Below the pieces are notes generated by a model, which saw nothing but the letters and a program-made list of their open reading frames with translations, searched no databases and was not told the DNA's origin. From Brienomyrus brachyistius (lineage: Eukaryota; Chordata; Actinopteri; Osteoglossiformes; Mormyridae), in the NCBI RefSeq assembly GCF_023856365.1, contig NC_064554.1, positions 3,401,001-3,465,000 on the forward strand: a stretch of 64,000 bases of DNA. Direction: 5' to 3'. How positions within the stretch are numbered: position 1 is the stretch's first letter; each line of letters opens with the position of its first letter. Position numbers and translations under genes: made by a program. Below are positions 25,901 to 50,411 of this stretch, piece by piece.

Positions 25901-26055
25901 ACTGTCTTGCAATATGCTGTTCATCCATCTGCACTCTAGGAAAGTAGTCAGCCCAAAGCCTTTAGTCTTAGTCTCCACATACAGATCGCACCTGCAGTTC
26001 TCGCTTCCAGGAGCAGGAGGCAGAAGAGAGCTGCTTGGGTCCACACCGATCTCAT
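18909..26055 (-). CDS. tgfbr3l: Betaglycan-type TGF-beta co-receptor (TGFBR3/TGFBR3L family), complete
   Basis: About 16 minus-strand exons join in phase to give roughly 788 residues. From 5' to 3': 26055-25992, 25730-25561, 25471-25334, 25190-25016, 24824-24650, 24392-24248, 23926-23734, 23587-23394, 22916-22764, 21580-21503, 21337-21110, 20572-20410, 20282-20074, 19997-19922, 19244-19143 and 19012-18909. The layout is signal peptide, two-part orphan domain, ZP-N/ZP-C module, one membrane helix and a short tail, as in betaglycan. Betaglycan presents TGF-beta2 and inhibin to signalling receptors at the cell surface. Segments such as TSYTEADLANRF and KARFNGSHFLL align to TGFBR3 better than to endoglin. 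It is shorter than mammalian TGFBR3 (851 aa). The border between exons 12 and 13 is tentative because the intron is purine-rich. The TGFBR3L symbol rests on the neighbours; plain tgfbr3 is the alternative. Confidence 0.88.
19394..19574. repeat. (TATGY)n pentanucleotide array
   Basis: Runs of TATGC and TATGT units lie in the TGFBR3-like intron between exons 19922-19997 and 19143-19244. The open frames through it are repeat artefacts. Confidence 0.9.
20074..23587 (-). CDS. tgfbr3l: TGFBR3-like zona pellucida module exons 8-13
   Basis: Exons 23394-23587, 22764-22916, 21503-21580, 21110-21337, 20410-20572 and 20074-20282 encode the membrane-proximal ZP module that in betaglycan binds inhibin and TGF-beta. 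Conserved Cys-containing pieces are STQCQDGLLEVAVN, DRRCKARFNGSHF, VNCQVV, VEVKSCVVSPLSHPE, QGGCSFDPM and FLHCQLHQC. The last pair is joined by a putative 127-bp intron (20283-20409) with a purine-rich, poor acceptor. With that join, spacing from CSFDP to FSFILHP equals the human spacing. Confidence 0.8.
23734..25730 (-). CDS. tgfbr3l: TGFBR3-like orphan-domain exons 2-7
   Basis: Exons 25561-25730, 25334-25471, 25016-25190, 24650-24824, 24248-24392 and 23734-23926 encode the membrane-distal orphan domain. Diagnostic pieces in order are QCSVSPVGSLHPVQ (betaglycan CELSPVSASHPVQ), KETHVISV, RVYLRLGE, REVEVHVISL, TPVNWALTAIGLQGHISVY and LLAWANQHGLPAVTSYTEAD. These cover both duplicated halves (OR1/OR2), each ending in a W-A/TS-x-E/R-L pattern. 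The last codons of the 24248-24392 exon sit in a 30-bp triplication. Confidence 0.85.
24005..24157. mobile_element. Palindromic MITE, unexpanded copy, in a TGFBR3-like intron
   Basis: Same family as 5437-5828: CATTGATTCCCAATCCGGTCC at the left, inverted as AGGACTGGAGGAGGAAACATTG at the right, with a hairpin around CTCCCAGCTCCCGG. Flanks GTCTACAT and CTCTAAAT match at 6 of 8. A further partial copy lies at about 57300-57360. Confidence 0.6.
24172..24263. repeat. 30-bp triplication covering a TGFBR3-like splice donor
   Basis: Three near-identical 30-bp units (GGGATACTCACATACACCGA GATGTGACAT) lie head to tail. On the minus strand each contains HISVY codons plus the donor TAT|GTGAGTATCC. The first donor in transcript order is at 24248/24247, and the copies fall 30 and 60 bp downstream. 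Confidence 0.9.
25992..26055 (-). CDS. tgfbr3l: TGFBR3-like exon 1: start codon and signal peptide
   Basis: ATG at 26055-26053 opens MRSVWTQAALFCLLLLEART, a typical cleavable signal peptide with a hydrophobic LFCLLLL core. The exon ends in phase 1 at GCAG|GTGCGA and joins the exon at 25730, which begins TGTGC. The start was chosen because it directly precedes the hydrophobic core. Confidence 0.75.
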
Positions 26056-27991
26056 TTTCCTAGACTGGCCTTAGTGCTTTCTTTGGGACATGCTGGCGGT
26101 GAGTGAGAAGCACAGAAAGTAAGCAACTATTTCAAGCCAATGATAATGCTGCTGCTCTTGCAGGTGGTGATAAATATCCTTATTACTATTGTCATTTTAA
26201 TTTTTACTTTAATCAGTTTGTATTTATTCAAAAGTCCGGTCAGACCTAAGCAATACCAACAGTATAACTTTAACAAGTTATACATGCTTTTCAATAAATA
26301 CAAACTGCTAAACATGCATGCAACGCACTCTTTAAAGCACTCATCAAAATTTGAAAAGCTATCAACGCAACTTTTAAAAGAGAGAAAGAATTATTTCAAA
26401 GTAGGTCCGCCTCTCTTTCCCTCCCCACAGCCCATAACCTTAGCAGTAGTGTTTAGCGACGGATCCGCTATCCATGTGTCATTTCTGTTGTGCAGGTGAC
26501 ACTGCAGCAACTGAATTACCGAAAGGACTGAAAGTACGCAGTGTAGTGGCTGGAAACAGGCACTCCTTGCTGGATTGCATCCCAATGAATCGGCAGTTGT
26601 AGTCTTAAATAAGGTATCTAATATACATTTTTCCCGTATCCATAGTATAACTATGGATAAAGTAGTTTTGGGGGTAAACCTCTAAACTAATCAAATAAAC
26701 ACATTTATGTAATTTAAAACTATATAATACATTCAAATGCCAGTTATGTTTTGGTCTTCGGCATACAAAGGCATACCTAAAGAATACGGCACGTTTTACC
26801 GGCACAACACATGCACTTCCAAACTAATGGATGGATCGATATCTTCCCCACCTACCTGCTCACAGTAATAACCCAAAGGACTTAATCGACGTTTACAGGA
26901 CGTCTCTGAAGTCAGGACGATACCATAAAGGCTGCTGATGCCGAGGCTCCGCTTGGGATGGACGATCGGCTCGCCGAATGGTGACCGCCAGTCCGCCGCT
27001 GCTTGATGTTGGGACTGTGCATTGACCCACTGCCTACTCTGTTGGAGAAATTCAAAAAAGTGTTATACCCTCTTCTGCGAGTGCTAATCTTAAACAAAAC
27101 CGCGCAAAAACTAATCAATATACTTAAAAAAAATCCAACTACTCACAGTACAAGAAACAACGCGATTTAGTCACCAGAGGACCATAGCACCCTAAACTGC
27201 ACGTGCACTTGCACTTGCTGTGCACTTGCTGTACTTCAGTACATATGCTTTACATGCTACAAAAAAGAACTGAGGGTAAACATGAGACTTTTGTTTACAT
27301 GCCGTTATCTTAAAAATGGTATACAGCGTAAGGCATTCCATTGGATAACTTGATGAAAAATTGTCAATAGACCAGTTACCGCTCAAAAACGTGAACTAAT
27401 ATAAGGTCTGCCCTACCGGTGGAAAGGTCTGTTTGACGTGGGTTACAGCAATATTGAGTCTTGATCTGCAGCTGGTGCTCGAAGCCGTCTTCACATATTT
27501 CACCCTAGAGAAGCACCCCCGCCCCCTGCATCCACACACTCCGTTTTAGACCAATACTAACTCACTAAACACTCGCTACATAGGTCATAATATTTGATAT
27601 GCGCACCAAACAATCTCTGTATCTCACTGTAGCGGTTGTAATCCATTCAGGGCATAACGTTCGTCGATCGCCCCTTAGTAAAAAAAAAAAAAAAAACTTC
27701 GCCAGAAAGGTCCAAAAACTATTCGGATTGAAAAAATCCCGAAAGGCAGACGAGACAGCAAGACGAGGATGGGGAAAGACAGGGGGAATAGAGCCGACAG
27801 TAAGATTAGACAAGGAAGACGGGAAGGGGAGAAGGATGAGGGACTTGGGGACGGTGAGATGTGGGAAGGGCGACAAAGACGGTGGAAGGAGTAGGAGAAA
27901 CAGAAAGAATATTGAAAGTGAAAGGAGTGTGGTGTCGCGAAGAGAAATTGTTGGGAATACTTACGCAATGATTTATAAGTGCAGAAATAAC

Positions 27992-27992
27992 T

Positions 27993-28063
<71 letters not shown>
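27992..28063. repeat. (GATA)n microsatellite
   Basis: About 18 GATA units in intergenic DNA upstream of the TGFBR3-like gene. Confidence 0.9.
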
Positions 28064-28066
<3 letters not shown>

Positions 28067-28869
28067 TAAATAAATACATAAGAAAAGTAGTAAATAAGCC
28101 TAAATTAAGTAAAAGAAATTAATCACACACGTAGTGATTTTAAAGTAACAGCCATGTACTGCTACTTTCACTCGTTTTGGTTTACCACTGCAGAAAATTT
28201 TATCCAACAGTACATCATGTACTTAGTGTTATTGAATGAATGCTAATAAATTACGACGCCATACTGCAATAATTTTCATTTTAAGTGCTTGGGTTTGAAG
28301 CGCAAGTGGACTTTTCGGTGAAGAAGTTCTTGGTCATTGCTGAATTTACATCAAGCAGATAGAATATCATCTATTTTCATTTGAAAATTCTGTTTAATTT
28401 TTACTATTAAGTGCATTGAAAGCCTGAAGGACGGACGGCAAAAACCTTGCGAGCATCATGATCCCTTTTTCTGTTCCTGCACTTTCATTCTGTAGGTCAA
28501 CGATACACGCCTAATACTTACCGTATCATCAACACTCAGACGAGTCAGCAGTCTATTATACCTTATTGTACATTAATTTTCCAATCCAAACACATTGTCT
28601 GCTGCACACATCCTACAAATGTTCTAAAATAATATAATAAGCAACAAACTAACATATTCAAGTTTCTTCTTTTATATTTGAAGCTCTGCTGCACACTGTT
28701 TTTACAGATGCGACTGATAATTTACGTAATATGTAACATGTGTGCGTAAATTTTTTTAACACAGATCACGTAATATCCTATAGGCTTACTCGTGGCTAAC
28801 TAATAGCCACAGATACACCCTGCAAAGCTCGAAGGCCCCTTGATGTTGGCCAACTGCAAAGGACTTATT

Positions 28870-28874
28870 TGTAT

Positions 28875-28911
<37 letters not shown>

Positions 28912-29160
28912 CGGGTATACCTTACCTTATGGGGACACAATGTCCCCACAACGTGATGAATACCCGTTTTTTTTTCCCCTTATGGGGACCGGTTTCAACA
29001 CAATTTAATAAAAATCTAAATAATAAATAGAAATGCAAAAACTCTTGCATTTTGTTTGGTTACTTATGGTTATGGTTAGGGCTGGGTGGGGGTTAAAGGT
29101 TGTCATAGTTAGCGTTAGCATTTTTCCTATAGAAATGAATGAGCGGTCCCCATAAAGCAG
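28870..29160 (-). repeat. GGGGACC/(GT)n element
   Basis: A (GT)n run at 28878-28909, then CCTTATGGGGACACAATGTCC and TATAGAAATGAATGAGCGG at the far end. It is a nearly complete copy of the family described at 317-640. Confidence 0.6.
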
Positions 29161-31573
29161 GTGAAGATGGCAGATTCGATAGACCGGACCTCCTGTGCTT
29201 CTTGCCATCTTCAACTTGTGTGTCTAATATAAGACGCACAATCAAAGACACACTAAAGATGAATGTCAGACACCTAGAAGGCCGCAGATAACAGTTATCA
29301 CAAAGCTCAATGACAATAAGCATAAATATACACACGTATCTTAGACTCTTAGGAACAAAAATAAACAGGTCTGTAGAAGGCCAACAGTGAACAGTATCTA
29401 AATTATTTTTCACTTCAATGCCAAACGTCGGATGTCCAAGTCTCCACTATATCGGCTCCCTTATCATCTCAGGCAGGCGAATTGTCATTTGCTCCTTTAA
29501 AGCTGGTTTTCCTTGTGGAAATTCCAGTCAAAAACCACAAGACATTATTCCGAGGTCTGGAAATAGTTTTTTTCAAGCAGCGGGAATGACCTAAAACATA
29601 GATTACTTACTGATTCAAACCTACACCAATAATTCTGCTGGTGAATAATGCAGGTTAGTTCAGCCGTCCAAAACACCATATGAAAGCCATTAAAAAGCCA
29701 CTAGAATTCTAGTAAAATAAAACGGGACATGCAAAGGCACCAGCAGGGGCGTTGGAGAGGCATGGATATCCTGGCATATTCGGGGGGGGCAGCACTTTGA
29801 CGGGTGTCCATGAATACATAAAATTATATGTAAACTTGGGCGGGAGGGGGGGAACCAAGGTGACATTTTGTCAAGGGGCCCAAAATCTCTATTACCTGGG
29901 CACCATGCATCTATATATTTATCGATTTTTAATGCCTATGCAGTACAGGGTCACCGTGACGACCATATATCTTATTTAGGTCATGAGCATCTACTGCAAT
30001 GAATACGGCTGACGAGACACAGATAGAGCAGACCAAGGTGAAGCAGAATGTATCCCTGAGACATAATGACTCTCTCAGTCAGTCTGCCATCCCTCCTCAT
30101 CTATCAGAGATTTAACTCTTCATGGGGTCCTGCTGGAGTGATAATCCGACCCTCCGCCCCCCCCCCCCCAACTCTCGCTCCGCCATTGCCGGCTCCGCAC
30201 TGCCCGGTCAGTGTGTCCCCTCACATTTCCGCAGACAATGGCAGATTGCGCAGCCATTAACCAAGCCGAGCTGAGTCGGGGTACTTACCCCTCATCGTAC
30301 CTGCTGTAGCAGGCTTCTCTCAGCAGGGGGTGGGTGCGGGGGGCTGCTCTCCTTCACCGTCCATCCGACATCCATTTCTCCACCTCGCCAGTTACATTAC
30401 ACTCATTTTGTCCCTAAAACTTTCCACAACAGAAGCAGCAGCAGCAGCACTCATTTTTGCTTCATCAAACCATTACCAGTAATGCTTTTTACCTGAGTGC
30501 CTTTTATTTAGCAGAATTTGTTCTGGTCCAAATGCACAAATAATAGTAAAAAAATAACATTAAAATGCATAAAGATGATCTTTGTTTGCCAGTCTGAGCT
30601 GCTCCGTGATTCATCTGCTCAGCAGAGCCGCTCATCCAGCGTGGCCGCGAAAGCTTGCAGTCGCACCCGTGTTCACAGTGGGGCTGTTGGGGAGGCGACG
30701 TGTGGAAGCGCGGGCCGCTTTCTCCTGGGCAGGATGTCCCGCCGTCCTCCCTGCCAGAATGAGATACAGCTGACTCTTGTCTTCTTGATCCTCCTGACAG
30801 AACAGCTGTTTTACTGGAAGGAAAATGGGGGCAGAGAAGAAAACAGGGCTTGTTTGTTTGAGGATGTAATAACGCGGCTGCTTTTTCCCCCCGGTTTTTA
30901 GCTTCAGTTTCTTTTTTACTTGGCATTATTACTGGAAGTGTATTTATTTAAACCAGAGTCCAATCCGTCATCCTGCAGTTATTGACCGTCCCTGCAAGTG
31001 TGTTACCTGCCCATAGCCGATCCCCTCAATCAGCCAAATCTTGGCAGAGACTGTGGCCAAATGTGAACGCCGTGAGGGAGTTCTACCACAGACCAGAGGG
31101 GCTGCCCCCCCCTCCATATTTTCTGGGTGGAACATGCTTCGTACCATTTTCTCCATGTAGAACCCAGAGAGCCAAGCCGTACCATGTTTTGTTCGGGGGG
31201 ACTCTGCGTTGATGTGACAGAGCAGCAGCCAAGACTGCCTCAGTATGCGTTTAATGGAGTCTCTGTTTCTTTTGGCAGCTGATAATACAGTCTGTTTAGG
31301 TGGTGGGGGGGGCTGTTGGTGGTGGGTTTGCATGTCTGATAACGTACAATCCATAAAACCAAACTGTTACCAAACTGTACAGCCAATATGACCAGGGACA
31401 TCACTGCCTCTGATGTGCCGAAAAAAGCCATTTTGACTGACTGGTGCCATTCTTAATGTTCCACCAAATGTTTGTATTCCGCCAAAATACCTCTGTAAGT
31501 TCATGGAGGAGGCTTTGCAAATGACATTCTTTCATCAAACAGAATTTTCCATGAGTGCAACATGTCCCCCGAA

Positions 31574-31884
31574 CAGGGACGGATTACGGACCGGGCCAGT
31601 GGGGCCGCTGCCCAGGGGCCCTTGGGGTGCAGGGGGCCCGTGGGGCCCCAGGCCCAAAACAATTTGCAACGCTTATCAACAATGTATTTTCGTTTGTCTA
31701 TTTTAGAGGACCTACATTCTTTGATCCTCTGCCTGCAAGGGCCCCTGACCCTATAGGGAGGGCGTTTGGCTGCCAAGGGCCCTTGAATTGTGGTGGTTGT
31801 GGTGGTGGTGCTGGTGGTGGTGGGAGGGGGGGGGGGCTTGCGAACGTTTTGCCCAGGGGCCACACAACCCATAATCCGTCCCTG
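31574..31884. mobile_element. Second hAT-type non-autonomous element (GC-rich)
   Basis: Ends are CAGGGACGGATTACGGA and the inverted CATAATCCGTCCCTG. It is flanked by a perfect 8-bp duplication, CCCCCGAA, at 31566-31573 and 31885-31892. It has no transposase-like frame and carries an internal (GGT)n tract. A related CAGGGCCGGC ... TGGCCCTG fragment lies at about 41724-41854 without a clear duplication. Confidence 0.75.
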
Positions 31885-33914
31885 CCCCCGAAGGGTTACA
31901 AAGACCCCTCTCCAGAGAAGGTCATGTTGCGCAACCAATAGTTCCACTCAAACCAGTTTTTGGTTTTGCCTATTTATACAACTAACTATCCAGTTTATAC
32001 AGGCAGCTAAAAGGCGCGACAGCAGTACTCATCCCGCGACCCTGTAATCATGCCATTGTGGGCCCAGAATAGTGCACTGCAGCCACAGAAAACACCATTT
32101 CATGTTCTTAACGGTTTTAACCCATACCAGAAAAGATAGACTCTTGAATTTTTTTGTTAATAATTTGTTACACTGCATGACACCCACGTCATTTTTTTTT
32201 CGAGACAAGATGTCTGGAACAGACAAGAAAGAAACGACTGTACGTATCCCACAAAAAGGTTTTTATTCTGCAGTTTTTTTCTTCTTTTACATTTGTCCGG
32301 GTCTCTGTGCGTTGTGCATTTAGTCTCCACAGTTTTTCAGTGCATTTACAGGAATATGGGATCATTCAGAATCGAATAACTGAAAAGGAACCTTCATGGT
32401 ATCGTAAGGATGCCGAATTATGGTTATGTGTGCAATTAATGTTAATGTCTGCAAGTATGCAGTACTGTGCAGAAGTCTCAGTCAGTCAAAACAATTCTAC
32501 ATGACAGATTCTACATACAAAATGTGTCAGTTTAGCCATTTCAGAGCCTCTAATAAACTCACCACTGGAATTTGCAGGAACCGTCCAAAACACCCTTGTA
32601 TTTACCGAGCTTTGACTCTCTGAAAACTTGGGAGGGCCCTGAGGAGAAGTTTGGGAACTGAAGAAGTGTTCATCTAGCCGTCCAACAGGATATCAGTAAC
32701 TTTTTGGAGAAAAGAAGAAGTTTTTCAGTTTATCTTGTTCATTATTTATTGTATAACCATTAATATGAATATGTTCTAATGTTAAATTGTGCTTCCTGAG
32801 GAAACATACCCTTACTGCCCTTACGAAGAGCATTAAACACTTTCTTTGGCTCCTTAAAACTTTTGCACTGTAGTGCATATATCACATGTAATTTTTTTAG
32901 ATATAGATTTTTTAAAATATTGTTCACTGTCTGGACAGACGTGCTTAATCTGCCATATGTAGGCAACAAGTAGACCGAACGCCTCACAAAGAATCTGCCG
33001 CCTGTACATTTTAACCCAGAAGCGTAGTTTGGTTAGTGTGGTTTCTGTAGTGATTATTATTGTATTCCGTCAAGTACAGGTCTAATCAACTTGGCTGAAT
33101 AACAGCCTGTATCTTTATTATTCCGTTCATCAGCTTTAGCTGGCTTTACTCGGCTATAAACAAGCTGATATCTCGACTATTCTGCAAATGCTTTCTTTCA
33201 TGCAGTGGACATTTTGGATGTAAAAACAGAGGTGTAACTGGAAAGAGGGTAATCGCTTACGTATACTTTAATTGTTTTTGTATAACCATAAAATGCGTAT
33301 CTTGAATTTTATCTTGTATCTTTCATTACTATCAAAATGTGAAATTACATTTTTATATCTCAATCTTTGTAGCTCATTTGTGTGTAATATGTTGCACTTT
33401 GCACCAAATGATATTTTCCTTCCATTATTCTGAAAATTAAAATTGAGATTTATCTCATAAGATACAGTGATTGAACTAATTGTACAGTTTTATCTGCTAT
33501 TAAATATCCGTTATAATTAATAAGGGAAAAACACATGATTGGTATATTGTATGACTGGTCTCCCTTCCATGAAATTCCCCCATCGACAGCCATGTATGCT
33601 AAGTTTCCTGCGACTGTACCGAATAAGAAACTGGCAGAAGTGGAATTCCATTTGAAATTGGCCTTCCTTATCAATGTCTCTTACGCGAGCCAATCTACAT
33701 TATTCACTGATGAGTCATGAGCAAATGCTGCTCCATGAACAGTTAGCTGGCCGTCTACCTTTGTGGTCAAGATCTCAGGACAAACAGTCATTTGTAATCA
33801 AAGTCGAACAAACTCTCCAAAAAGCTATTTAAATTGACGGAAAATTTCGCTGGGATCTCCACTAGGGCGTGAGACACTTCAGGTTGATCCAGGTGATTTT
33901 AACAAGCTGATATG

Positions 33915-34079
33915 CAGAGGTGGATAGTTCAGGTCCAGAAAGACAAAGTCAAGACCAAGATTTTGTGTCAAGAGACCAGCTGAGTATAAAGAGTCACAGT
34001 CACAGAGCACTCAAATGGATGCTTGAAACAAAATCTTGGTCTGAATTTATACTTTCTGGATCTGAACTACCCAACTCTG
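33915..34079. mobile_element. Palindromic hAT-type MITE, copy 4
   Basis: Ends are CAGAGGTGGATAGTTCAGGTC and ...ACCCAACTCTG. Flanks CTGATATG (33907-33914) and CTAATATG (34080-34087) match at 7 of 8 positions. Confidence 0.7.
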
Positions 34080-34639
34080 CTAATATGTTTGCGAAGAAGA
34101 TACAGTGACACTTACTATGTCTATGTATATACTTCTAAATTCTAGAACCAGTACCAATTGAGGCCCAAGTGGCACCTTAGGCAAATTTCACACCAGCGCC
34201 CCCTGTCTGAGACGAAGTGAAACTGGCTTTTCTACACCCCCTCAGAAGATGACGCCCTGGACAGCTGCCTGTGGGTTGATTTGCACTACCCAGATTCCCC
34301 AGCCAGAGTGAAACCTGAGTGCAGTGACAGTGAAGCCAGCATACATTAACAGTGAAGCCAGTGCACAGTGATAGTGAAGCCAGTGTGCCCTGACAGTGAA
34401 ATGAGCACATGCTTGCAAACGGGGTGCCAAGTGTTTGCTCCTGCTGTCAGCGCATGCAGAGTTGTGAGGAATTATGAGCATGATCTGGGGGTCTGAATCA
34501 CACCGCGGCTCTATGTGTGTGGTGCTTGTGTGGCGTTTCCATGTCCTCCCACCTCCCTGTGTCGTGCAAGTTTCCTCATGCAGTCCAAATGCATGCTGGG
34601 AGGTTAACTGTCACCATAGCATGCATGTGTGTGTGTATT

Positions 34640-34902
34640 ATGTTTGTATTACATTGTGGGGACCAATTGTTCCCCACAAGGTGATAAACACCTGTTATTT
34701 TGACACCTGTTATGTGGGGATAATTTTTCAGGTCCCCACAAAGGTCTGTGAATGCAATCAAAGACTAAAAATGCCAAGTTTTGTATTTAGTTTGGTTACT
34801 TATGGTTAAGGCTAGGGCTGGGTAGGGATTAAGGTTGTCATGTTAGGATTAGAGGAGTTTCCTCCTTAGAAATGGAGAGTCCCCACAAAGATATAATCAC
34901 AA

Positions 34903-34935
<33 letters not shown>
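34640..34935 (-). repeat. GGGGACC/(GT)n element
   Basis: It contains ACATTGTGGGGACCAATTG, TGGTTACTTATGGTTAAGGC and GTCCCCACAAAGATATAATC, and ends in (GT)n at 34905-34934. Confidence 0.6.
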
Positions 34936-34941
<6 letters not shown>

Positions 34942-35199
34942 CTGTGACAGGCAGCCTCCACAGGGCGGCCCCCACCTTGTGCCCTGCGCTGTCTGTGCTC
35001 GGCTCCAGGTCACCCTGACCAGTATAAACAGTGGAAAATGGAAATTGGCTCACATGTATAAGGGTAGATGATGTAGATGGGGCAAGAGTGGATATCACCT
35101 AATGAATATGGCTGCTTCCCTACATTTGTGTGATGCGATTTCATGTTCAGCTCACACGTGGCCATAATGGCAGGTTCATGTGTATGTTTTACATTAACT

Positions 35200-35530
35200 A
35201 CACCTTTATAATGCATTCATTATGTATTCATAGAACATATAGTGCACCTTCATAATGTATTTACAATGCATTCATAAGCATTCAATGCTCCTTCAGACTG
35301 CATTAATAATGGATTTTTAAACATTCAGGGCACCTTCATAATGCATTTATAATGCATTCATACAACATTCAGTGCACCTTCATAATGAATTTATAATGCA
35401 TTCATACAACATTTAGTGCACATTTAAAATGCATTTATAATGCATTCATAAACATTCAGGGCACCTTCATAATGCATTTATAATGCATTCATACAACATT
35501 CAGTGCACCTTCATAATGTGTTCATAGAAC
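35200..35530. repeat. 44-bp AT-rich minisatellite
   Basis: About seven degenerate units containing CATTCATACAACATTCAGTG and CACCTTCATAATGCATTTAT. The spacing between successive TTCATACAAC motifs is 44 bp. Confidence 0.75.
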
Positions 35531-35611
35531 ATTCACAAGCAGCATGTAACTATTCCATGACATCTTAACATACATTAACAGCTTTGTATATGTATATACA
35601 TATATGTAAAT

Positions 35612-36087
35612 CCATCCAGTTTCTGTAACAACTTGTCCTATTCTGGGTTGCAGTAGGTCTGGAGCCTATGGGCGCTAGGCAGGGAACAACCCAGGATGGG
35701 GCACAGACTCATTGCAGGGCACACTCACACACCATTCACTCACACACCATCCACTCACACACCATCCACTCACACACCATCCACTCACAGACCATTCACT
35801 CACACACCATCCACTAACACACCATTCACTCACACACCATTCACTCACACACCATCCAGTCACACACCATTCACTCACACACCATTCACTCACACACCAT
35901 GCACTCATACACCATTCACTCACACACACACACCTATGGCCAATTTGGTAACTCCAGTTCACCTCAGTATATTTTTGGACTGTGGGGGGAACCGGAGTAC
36001 CCGGAGGAAAGCCCACGGCATCACGGGGAGAACATGCAAACGTCATACATGGAAACCTGGTGGGGGAGTGACCCACCATGCCGCTCT
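35612..36087 (+). mobile_element. Dispersed retroposon copy with an internal 14-bp repeat expansion
   Basis: Flanked by CATATATGTAAAT (35599-35611) and CATATATCTAAAT (36088-36100), 12 of 13 matching. The normal single CACACACCATTCACT segment is expanded to about 14 tandem units at about 35725-35925, making this copy longer than the others. Confidence 0.7.
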
Positions 36088-36746
36088 CATATATCTAAAT
36101 ATTTACTTATATTTTCTTGAGTGGGAATAAATGGCAAAAACACTTTTTCCAATGATAAAAAAAAATTGTGGCATCTGCCCACACTGAAAATTTCCACATT
36201 GTCTTTGCAATGCTGAGGGGAAACTGATACAATAACACTCAAACATTATAGACAAAAAATGTTTTAAATATTATAAAACACAATTAATTGTGCTGCATAA
36301 AAATGAGTAACAATTCCTAATATATCTTGTACCAATGGATAAAAAAAGCTAAAAATCTGTTCATTATTACGGCTGTGGTTGCAGAACAAGACCAAGAGAG
36401 CAGGACCATATGATGCTAGAAAAGGCACCATCAGAAAACACAAAAAAACAGAGTTAGGAATCACACACCTACGTACTTCTTTTAATACACTGAATTGGGC
36501 GTTTGAACACCCTTTGTGTAGTGCCCCCCAGTGGTCAAATGCAAGCACTTCGTTAGTATGACGTAGAGTAGAACACTTCACTGACGTAGAGTAGAACTTC
36601 ACTATTCACTACACAAGTGTGTCAGTTGCAGAAATGGGAACATGAACTGAAAATCTTCTTTGATAACCTGGCTTAGTTCTCCAAGTCCGTCAGTTATGGT
36701 AGAGTCCGTTGGATAGTTGTCCCCCATCCCCCCATCCTCACTGATG

Positions 36747-50411
<13,665 letters not shown>

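Larger units (their letters stand above)
26056..36746. other. Gap between the TGFBR3-like start and the PKN1 stop
   Basis: It contains microsatellites, GGGGACC elements, two hAT-type elements, a 44-bp minisatellite and a retroposon copy. The remaining DNA is mostly AT-rich. No open frame shows a family match or plausible splice context. 5'-UTR exons of the TGFBR3-like gene are expected but were not identified. Confidence 0.5.

Noticed and set aside
18909..26055. Endoglin as the identity of the co-receptor
   Set aside because: ZP and OR2 segments match betaglycan more closely than endoglin; endoglin lacks the SPxSxP and FNGSHF-type context.
27599..27994. 131-residue very basic plus-strand open frame
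   Set aside because: No family match, begins and ends in low complexity (poly-A, GATA), and no splice or promoter context.
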